NCBI GenBank assembly: GCA_964489525.1
Contig: CAZAYY010000002.1
Coordinates: forward strand, 203,384 to 267,383
DNA length: 64,000 nucleotides
From: CAZAYY01 sp964489525
Lineage (GTDB): Bacteria > Chloroflexota > Anaerolineae > Anaerolineales > JABWBV01
Direction: 5' to 3'
This document shows, piece by piece, positions 58,793 through 64,000 of the stretch (positions are counted from its first letter, which is position 1; the number at the start of each line of letters is the position of its first letter). A program made the position numbers and the translations under genes. Under the pieces are notes generated by a model. The model made no database searches and was not told the DNA's origin. It worked only from the letters and a program-made list of their open reading frames with translations.

Positions 58793-59772
58793 ATTAACCT
58801 CGCGATTTTTGGCGGCGGCGTGATCGTACCCTTCTTCACGATAAAAGACCAATGTTCGGGCATCTTCCACAAAGCCCGGAACAACGTCTTGGCCAGTGTC
58901 CCGCTTAAATAGCGCAGGCGCGGATGTTTTGCCGCCACGCCGTGTGCCACATCTCGGATGGCATGGATGGGGTCTTGCGCAATCCCAGCCAGGTTTTTGC
59001 TGTTGACTTCGACATACGCATCAAGCCATTCTCGCGTCCATGCTTCTTTCCAGGCCCCGTCCGGCTCATGTTGATCCATCATCTCCCACGCCTTTTTGTG
59101 GGCTTCAAAGAAACCAAGTGCCAACGGTGTGCGCATGGTGGCCGGGTTGACCACCGCCACATGCACATTCCAAAAAGAGAGTTCCACCCGCAGGGCATCG
59201 GCGTAGGCTTCTACTGCATATTTCGAGCCATCGTAGGGAGCGTTGCCCGGCAGGCTGACAATGCCATCCACACTGCTGACGATGACCACCCGCCCCTTGG
59301 ACTGTTTAAGCATGGGGATGAAGGGCTGGGTGAGCCGCACTACCGCAAAGTAGTTCACATCCATCACACGGTGGTACGTTTCCATGCGCTGGTACTCCAC
59401 AAACCCGGGCTGCACCATCCCCGCGTTGTGAACCAATGCCCACAGGCTTCCGCCGGTCAGCGCCTTGATTTTTGTCACTGCATCCAGGACCGCAAATTCA
59501 TCCGTGATATCGAACTGCAGGGTTTGCTTTGCCCCCGCCTGTGCGGCGCGTGCAGCGCCTTCAGCGGTGTAGGTGCAGGCGATGACCTGCGCGCCTTCTC
59601 TGGCCAGCTGCGCCACTGCGCCCAGGCCAATGCCCGAATCACAGCCGGTGATGAGCACCCAACGATTTCTCATCTCCAGCCGGGCGCGTTCCCGGACCGC
59701 GCGCAGCCCCCTGCCCAAAACCAGCAGGCTGATGGCCGCCCAAACAAGAATACCAGTCACTTGAAAAAACAT
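58789..59772 (-). CDS. Short-chain dehydrogenase with N-terminal membrane anchor
   Basis: A 327-residue SDR. The first 25 residues form a membrane helix (VTGILVWAAISLLVLG). The Rossmann core begins VLITGCDSGIGLG, has HNAGMV, and the active-site residues Ser in VIVSSVDG and Tyr/Lys in YDGSKYAVEAY. The TGCDSGIG form and the anchor resemble retinol/hydroxysteroid dehydrogenase-type SDRs, which act on membrane lipids. AAGGGAAA precedes the ATG. It follows another SDR by 22 bp, and its stop overlaps the start of the small membrane protein by 4 nt, so the three genes form one operon. Confidence 0.87.
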   Translation of the reverse strand: MFFQVTGILVWAAISLLVLGRGLRAVRERARLEMRNRWVLITGCDSGIGLGAVAQLAREGAQVIACTYTAEGAARAAQAGAKQTLQFDITDEFAVLDAVTKIKALTGGSLWALVHNAGMVQPGFVEYQRMETYHRVMDVNYFAVVRLTQPFIPMLKQSKGRVVIVSSVDGIVSLPGNAPYDGSKYAVEAYADALRVELSFWNVHVAVVNPATMRTPLALGFFEAHKKAWEMMDQHEPDGAWKEAWTREWLDAYVEVNSKNLAGIAQDPIHAIRDVAHGVAAKHPRLRYLSGTLAKTLFRALWKMPEHWSFIVKKGTITPPPKIARLI

Positions 59773-59794
59773 GGAACTTTTCCCTTCTAAATCA

Positions 59795-60613
59795 TTACTC
59801 GAATTTCGCCTGGCGAAAAACAGCTGCCAGGATTTTGGGATAAGCCCGCGGAAACAGGCGGCGAATCAGGTAAATGACGTGGGCATCAATCCCCATCACC
59901 AGCCGGTTGCGTTTGCGCTGGATGGTCTTCATAATCTTCAACGCCGCGGTTTCTGGGGAAAGCGTGGAGGCTTTTGTGAAGAATTCATGCGCCTTGTTTT
60001 GATTTTCGGGTGCGAGGTCGAGGGCATTTTTGATGATGTTGGTGCGCACATTCCCGGGATGAACCGTCAAAACATGGACGCCTGTGTTGGCCAGTTCCAT
60101 GCTGAGGCTTTCTGCCAGGGCGCGCACGGCGAATTTAGACATCGAATAGGGGCTGAGCCCGTAAAGCCCCACCAACCCGGCTGTGCTTGAAAGCATAACA
60201 ACACTCGCTTCAGGCCGCTTTTTAAGGTGTGGTAAAAAGGCGCGCGTGCCGTAGTAGGTTCCCCACATATTCACCGCAATAACCTTTTTAATAAGGTTGT
60301 CCGGGATAGCTTCCAGGGGTTTGGGCAGCAGCGTAACCCCGGCATTATTGATCAGGATATCCGCCTGGTCATGGATGGAAATGACTTCATTGGCAAACCC
60401 TTCCATAGCCGCCTGGTCGCTGACATCCACCCGGTGCAGTGAGGTTTGCAGGGATGGATTGGAAAGCATACTTTTGGTTTCCTGCAGCCCTTCAAGATTC
60501 ATATCGCACAAGGCAAGGTTTGCACCGGCTGAATTGAATTTAATCGCGAGCGCCCTCCCCAAACCGGACCCCGCCCCTGTAATCACCACCGTCTTCGCTT
60601 CAAAACTTTTCAA
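59795..60613 (-). CDS. Short-chain dehydrogenase/reductase
   Basis: A classical SDR of about 272 residues. It has TVVITGAGSGLGRALAI at the N-terminus, ILINNAGVTLLPKP, and the catalytic Ser in VVMLSSTAGLVG with Tyr/Lys in YSMSKFAVRAL. A basic C-terminal segment (IQRKRNRLVMG, LIRRLFPRAYPK) may contact the membrane. An ATG at 60622 directly abuts AAAGG; the TTG at 60613, 7 nt behind AAAGGA, is better spaced and is used here. Substrate unknown. It begins the operon with the membrane-anchored SDR. Confidence 0.85.
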   Translation of the reverse strand: MKSFEAKTVVITGAGSGLGRALAIKFNSAGANLALCDMNLEGLQETKSMLSNPSLQTSLHRVDVSDQAAMEGFANEVISIHDQADILINNAGVTLLPKPLEAIPDNLIKKVIAVNMWGTYYGTRAFLPHLKKRPEASVVMLSSTAGLVGLYGLSPYSMSKFAVRALAESLSMELANTGVHVLTVHPGNVRTNIIKNALDLAPENQNKAHEFFTKASTLSPETAALKIMKTIQRKRNRLVMGIDAHVIYLIRRLFPRAYPKILAAVFRQAKFE

Positions 60614-60622
60614 AGTCCACAT

Positions 60623-60849
60623 CCTTTCTGATATTTAACAACGATTTTGTTCACAGCACACCTTTGGCTCCATGCCTCATTGCGAAGGCGTCTGCTTAAT
60701 CTGCTGGATACATTTAAGGAGCTCAGGATCTTTCTCCACGCTGGCTTGCGCACTGGTTTTAGGGAAAAGTAAATCCATATACCGGCTCAGGACAGTTCCA
60801 CGGCGAACAAACGGACTTTTGCGGAACGATCGCGAATCGCTGTCCGAAC
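60623..60849. other. Intergenic region upstream of the SDR operon, with a possible gene remnant
   Basis: A minus-strand frame without a good start runs from near the hairpin at 60850 to a stop at 60677-60679. Its last part reads RYMDLLFPKTSAQASVEKDP and ends IKQTPSQ, a protein-like composition. It could be the C-terminal remnant of a gene cut by arrival of the neighbouring cassette, but another open frame in a different phase also crosses the region, so this is weak. Confidence 0.3.
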
Positions 60850-60877
60850 AAAAAACTCGGAGTTTTCACTCCGAGTT
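60850..60877 (-). terminator. Terminator of the NADAR-protein gene
   Basis: On the minus strand AACTCGGAGT and ACTCCGAGTT form a 10-bp stem with a GAAA loop, followed by a T run of eight (the last two stem bases plus six). It lies 45 bp beyond the stop at 60923, behind a second hairpin CCCCCGTGGGGG. Confidence 0.85.
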
Positions 60878-60900
60878 TTCCTGTGCCCCCACGGGGGTAC
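60852..60900. repeat. Double-hairpin repeat, left copy
   Basis: CTCGGAGT-loop-ACTCCGAG, then TTTTCCTG, then the palindrome GTGCCCCCACGGGGGTAC. A second copy in the same orientation lies at 63915-63962. The two enclose the NADAR/ATPase cassette. No third copy was noticed in the window. Confidence 0.75.
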
Positions 60901-60922
60901 AGTACGTTAATCGGTCTTATTT

Positions 60923-62737
60923 TTAAAAGGGTACCCAATTCTCAAGTCGGCTGATCGTGAATAATCCATTTTCCTTAACCGTTACAAAGCATTTGCGTGC
61001 TCGATGATATCCATTCGGGCAAAAATTCTCATCAAAGAATAGTCGCTCGCCGGATTCAATATCCCAGATCGTTATTCCTGTTTGAAAGTCAAAGGAAAAC
61101 AGGTACTCATCATACACAAATGTCCCGCCAGGAATCTCCATCTCGATTTCGCCATCTTTGCCACGCGCCTTAACTTTCTGTGAACTGGACATCGGACCGA
61201 CAAACCAGGAAAGCTCTGTGGCTGTTTGAGCATCACAAATCGTTGCAGCAGGGATTAGATTTTCTTCGTCTTCGCCATACCCCCAGGCAACTAAACGCCG
61301 CTCATCCGCCCAACAGATAGGTCCATCCCAGTAATATGAACGATAGCACAGGTATTTTCGCCGGTAGGCATCTTCAGATTCCCATACATTCTCATAAAGC
61401 CATTTTCGCAGGTTCCAACAACGGATCATCCCGACAGGATGCCAGACCCAGCCCCAATCAGCAATCCATTCTTGGTCCGACGAAACTGCCAGACGGCCAT
61501 GAAAATAGTCCAGATAGTGATCTGGAGCAGGCTCACCTTTTTGCCAGACGGGTGGTTGGCGGGGAGTGAGTTCCTCTCCGGTTGCCGGGTCCGAGATCGT
61601 CACGCGATTCCAGGCTGTACCATGCACCAGGATCGTCCGACCATCCAGTTCAGCAAAAGCCAATGGAAAGTGCGAGTGGACAACCTGGTACTGCCCGCGA
61701 TCTAAAGCCATCGTTTTTGTGCCACGCGCCAGGTCAATTACCAATCCATGTTGACCACGCAAATTGACCAGGGCGGCATACCGTCCATCCTTGGAAACAT
61801 GTAGAACCACTTTGGAACGCCAATCTACATCGCTGTCAGGGACGTCACAAATTGTTTGCGCTCTGCGCTGCTCAAATTCAATTTGTACCAGTTTCTGCTC
61901 ACTGGTAAGCGCTACCCAACAGTTTCCCGGCAGTTCTTCAACTGGTTGAAGATCAAGAACTTCTATACCCTCAAAGCCGGTTAGAACAACATCTTGGTGA
62001 AAAAAGTGCAAATTAGATGGCCGTGACAGGAATTGTGGCGTTCCAAGCTGACCAAGTTCCTTCTCTTGATAATCCAAGAAACATTGTCTGCAAACCTTGC
62101 GTAAGTTGGCCGCGATCTGCTCAGGCTGAGCATAGCAGGAAGGGCAGATCATGGCAAAGTAGCCAGGCTCGTTTGAAAAATACCGGTAATAAGCTCTTTC
62201 TCCTGGGGCGTGCCTGAGCAAATGAACACAAACTTGACGCGTGGTTGGCTCACTGGTATGGGGACATTGCAGCCGACTGGCATCGTTTTGAATTTCCCGA
62301 AATTCCCGCCTCAATTCCATCAGTAGTTTTCCCAACTTGTTCTGGCCTTTGCCATCCGGGCCTGTTCCCCAGTCGGAATCATCAAAATCCGCATAAATCA
62401 GCTCAGCATCGCTGGTATCTGCCAACAAAAATTGAAGGTGCAGATTTTCAGCAAACTTAGCGTGGGTTGCCAATTCCAGGTATGTATCTTTGGCATTGTC
62501 CCAATCCTGGCGAGGCGCCCATTGTTCTGCCATGGCCTGTGCTTCCTCAAGAGTCTTTGATTGATGAATCGCCTCTTTTCGATTGGGGTCAAGAAATTTC
62601 TGCGCCAGCAAATATTGCTGACATGAACGCCATGCCATTCGATCTGGCTCCACGAAAAACCAATGTCGCGAAGATGGCGAAAAGTCGCCATAAGGTTGTT
62701 CGTTTGGGTCAAAGAAAGTGATGCAGTTTGGCAGCAT
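60923..62737 (-). CDS. NADAR-domain (YbiA-like) protein fused to zinc-ribbon and propeller-like regions
   Basis: A 604-residue protein. Residues 5-147 match the NADAR fold: CITFFDPNEQPYGDFSP, QQYLLAQKF, then SDWGTGPDGKGQNKLGKLLM. NADAR proteins cleave N-glycosidic bonds in ADP-ribosyl or riboflavin-precursor substrates; some remove ADP-ribose from guanine in DNA. The usual Glu-His before Y(F/Y)QAxKF is Gln-Gln here (40-41). Cysteine pairs follow (CPSC at 198-201, CRQC at 216-219). From about 245 to the end the sequence looks like a divergent WD40-type propeller (DIESGERLFFDENF, IDLARGTKTMALDRG). ATG 62737 is used: AGGTGA lies upstream and overlaps the ATPase stop. An in-frame ATG at 62809 has no ribosome-binding site. 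Confidence 0.75.
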   Translation of the reverse strand: MLPNCITFFDPNEQPYGDFSPSSRHWFFVEPDRMAWRSCQQYLLAQKFLDPNRKEAIHQSKTLEEAQAMAEQWAPRQDWDNAKDTYLELATHAKFAENLHLQFLLADTSDAELIYADFDDSDWGTGPDGKGQNKLGKLLMELRREFREIQNDASRLQCPHTSEPTTRQVCVHLLRHAPGERAYYRYFSNEPGYFAMICPSCYAQPEQIAANLRKVCRQCFLDYQEKELGQLGTPQFLSRPSNLHFFHQDVVLTGFEGIEVLDLQPVEELPGNCWVALTSEQKLVQIEFEQRRAQTICDVPDSDVDWRSKVVLHVSKDGRYAALVNLRGQHGLVIDLARGTKTMALDRGQYQVVHSHFPLAFAELDGRTILVHGTAWNRVTISDPATGEELTPRQPPVWQKGEPAPDHYLDYFHGRLAVSSDQEWIADWGWVWHPVGMIRCWNLRKWLYENVWESEDAYRRKYLCYRSYYWDGPICWADERRLVAWGYGEDEENLIPAATICDAQTATELSWFVGPMSSSQKVKARGKDGEIEMEIPGGTFVYDEYLFSFDFQTGITIWDIESGERLFFDENFCPNGYHRARKCFVTVKENGLFTISRLENWVPF

Positions 62738-62747
62738 AGCAAAGCTT

Positions 62748-63896
62748 TCACCTGATTTGCAATTGCAAATCGCCAATTTTTTGCAGCGGCCACACCGTGA
62801 TTCGTTCATGCGCCGGGTAACTCTGTTCCCCCGGATACACCACCCACAGATGCTCCAGCCCCAAATCCTGCAGCGCGACGTGCATCGAGCGGGTCACCTC
62901 AGGCGCTTCGCTGAATTTCACTTCGATGCCATAGCGTTTGCCATTGGCAAAAAACAACAAATCCAGCTCAGCGGCGCCGTGGGTGGCCCAGAAATAGGCT
63001 TCATTGGGGCGCAGGATACTCAAGGTCTGCTCGATAGCATAGCCTTCCCAGGATGCACCCACCTTTGGATGACCGAACAAGGTGTGCTGGTCGGGTATGT
63101 TCAGCAAGCTATGCAGCAGGCCGCTGTCACGCAGGTAAATCTTGGGGGCGCGCACCTGGCGCTTGCTGGTATTTTCAAACCAGGGCTGAAGCTGGCGCAC
63201 CATGAAGGCGCCGCTGAGGATATCCAGGTAAGAACGCACAGTTTTATCAGAGAGGCCCATTGCCCGGCTCAATTCGGAGGCGTTCCAGGTTTGGCCGTGG
63301 TAATGCGCCAGCATGCTCCAAAAGCGGCGCATGGCGGTGGATGGGATGGTGATGCCCAACTGCGGCAGGTCACGTTCCAGAAAAGTGCGGATAAAGCCCT
63401 CTCGCCAGGCCAAGCTGTCCTCTTCAGTGGCGGCCAAAAAGGAACGCGGGAAGCCTCCACGCAGCCAGTGCGACTGCCAGGCGGCGCTGCCGGTTTCGGA
63501 GAGATCAAAGCCATTTAATTCGATGAATTCCACTCGCCCGGCCATCGATTCGGAGGCGCGGCGGATCAACTGCGGCGAAGCGCTGCCCAAAATGATGAAA
63601 CGCGCTTGGTTATCAGGGCGATCTACCAGCACCCGCAGCGTACCGAATAGCTCCGGCATTTGCTGGATTTCATCCAGAACAATCAACCCTTGCAAGCCGC
63701 CTAACACCAGTTCAGGGTTTTGCAGCCTGCGCTGGTCGGGCAGAGACTCAAGATCAAAAAAGGTGGCTGGATTGTTGGCCGTAAACAAGCGGGCCAGGGT
63801 AGTTTTACCGACTTGGCGCGGCCCTAAGAGAGCGGTGATTGGGCTGCGTCGAGTGGCGGTTTCCAAGTCTTGCAGATATTTTGAACGATTCAGCAT
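62748..63896 (-). CDS. AAA-type ATPase with DUF4143 domain
   Basis: A 382-residue protein of the ATP-binding AAA_14/DUF4143 group. Walker A is LGPRQVGKTT (about 24-33), Walker B LIVLDEIQ (about 71-78), with FIILGSAS as sensor 1. A winged-helix-like segment follows (WNASELSRAMGLSDKTVRSYLDIL, shown for about 210-232), then a C-terminal nuclease-like part with ELDLLFFANGKRYGIEVKFSE, the acidic and lysine pattern of PD-(D/E)XK folds. This family is common on mobile and defence-type islands but has no settled function. TATAAT lies 6 nt before the ATG. The NADAR gene follows after 10 nt. Confidence 0.85.
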   Translation of the reverse strand: MLNRSKYLQDLETATRRSPITALLGPRQVGKTTLARLFTANNPATFFDLESLPDQRRLQNPELVLGGLQGLIVLDEIQQMPELFGTLRVLVDRPDNQARFIILGSASPQLIRRASESMAGRVEFIELNGFDLSETGSAAWQSHWLRGGFPRSFLAATEEDSLAWREGFIRTFLERDLPQLGITIPSTAMRRFWSMLAHYHGQTWNASELSRAMGLSDKTVRSYLDILSGAFMVRQLQPWFENTSKRQVRAPKIYLRDSGLLHSLLNIPDQHTLFGHPKVGASWEGYAIEQTLSILRPNEAYFWATHGAAELDLLFFANGKRYGIEVKFSEAPEVTRSMHVALQDLGLEHLWVVYPGEQSYPAHERITVWPLQKIGDLQLQIR

Positions 63897-63902
63897 ACTT
63901 GT

Positions 63903-63908
63903 ATTATA
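63903..63908 (-). promoter_or_regulatory. -10 hexamer of a probable leaderless promoter of the ATPase-NADAR operon
   Basis: A perfect TATAAT on the minus strand ends six bases (ACAAGT) before the ATG of the ATPase gene. A TTCACC at 63925-63930, within the neighbouring hairpin loop, could serve as a poor -35. No Shine-Dalgarno sequence is present. Confidence 0.6.
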
Positions 63909-63914
63909 ACAAAG

Positions 63915-63962
63915 AAATCTCGGAGGTGAACTCCGAGATTTCAGGTGCCCCCACGGGGGTTA
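63915..63962. repeat. Double-hairpin repeat, right copy
   Basis: AAATCTCGGAG-loop-CTCCGAGATTT, then CAG, then the palindrome GTGCCCCCACGGGGGTT. It is a direct copy of the unit at 60852-60900, differing mainly in the first loop. It lies upstream of the ATPase start; the last 38 bases of the window beyond it show nothing recognisable. Confidence 0.75.
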
Positions 63963-64000
63963 ATTTTGCATTCATAGCCAGGGCGTTAAGGGGGTATGTA

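Noticed and set aside
58571..58870. 100-codon minus-strand frame starting at 58870
   Set aside because: Its first third is inside the SDR gene in another phase; the real small gene begins at 58792 and needs a frame change at the T run.
62738..62809. Longer start for the NADAR protein (ATG at 62809), adding CGRCKKLAICNC
   Set aside because: It has no ribosome-binding site and overlaps the ATPase gene by 62 nt, whereas ATG 62737 has AGGTGA and a 10-nt gap. The extra cysteines look zinc-binding, so this is rejected with some doubt.
60852..63962. Integron-type attC sites at the double-hairpin repeats
   Set aside because: The flanks do not give the GTTRRRY/RYYYAAC core pairs and no integrase is present.

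Overview
The window looks like a chromosomal segment of a Chloroflexota bacterium, most likely of the class Anaerolineae. This is an inference from gene content and style: GC-rich coding sequence, secreted proteins ending in a short hydrophobic-Pro-hydrophobic-Arg tail, threonine/proline-rich linkers, VanW and L,D-transpeptidase wall genes without any outer-membrane genes, and many short palindromic intergenic repeats. No rRNA, tRNA, CRISPR array, phage gene, transposase or integrase was found.

Layout. 1-2093: end of lysS, then serS. 2267-2779: a DUF456 membrane protein. 2796-9130 (minus): a run of cell-envelope genes (Zn amidase, two L,D-transpeptidases, a conserved unknown, a VanW protein, a Trm112-like protein, a HEAT-repeat protein). 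9375-14960: flavin reductase, a six-hairpin glycosidase and priA. 15088-17034 (minus): prfA and prmC. 17653-19569: dnaK. 19650-23801 (minus): a four-gene run of small membrane protein, selA, an M24 peptidase and tsaD. 24160-30183 (minus): a large secreted propeller protein, an isocitrate dehydrogenase and a lipoprotein. 30392-37865: chromate transporter, TM0106-type nuclease, diguanylate cyclase, dienelactone hydrolase and a DUF333/TolB lipoprotein. 37948-41432: an M48 protease and a GlmS-type aminotransferase. 41446-48429 and 53576-56707 (minus): three very large secreted proteins, two of them paralogues. 48682-53221: double GNAT protein, an RHH regulator with a clear promoter and operator, an MFS transporter, an F420-reductase-like oxidoreductase and a potassium-channel-like protein. 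56959-60622: a tiny secreted peptide, a tocopherol-cyclase-family protein, and two short-chain dehydrogenases coupled to a frameshifted small membrane protein. 60850-63961: a two-gene cassette, an AAA/DUF4143 ATPase followed by a NADAR-domain protein fused to zinc-ribbon and propeller-like regions, bounded by two near-identical double-hairpin repeats.

The most interesting signals are the NADAR/ATPase cassette and its flanking repeats; a shared C-terminal tail on four secreted proteins; several families of intergenic repeats with GTAG/CTAC ends, including one palindrome inserted inside another; a recurring arrangement in which a -10 hexamer lies exactly 6 nt before an ATG, suggesting leaderless mRNAs; and an autoregulated RHH gene with a consensus promoter and two spaced CCATATGG cores. 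All family assignments come from reading motifs; no database search was run.
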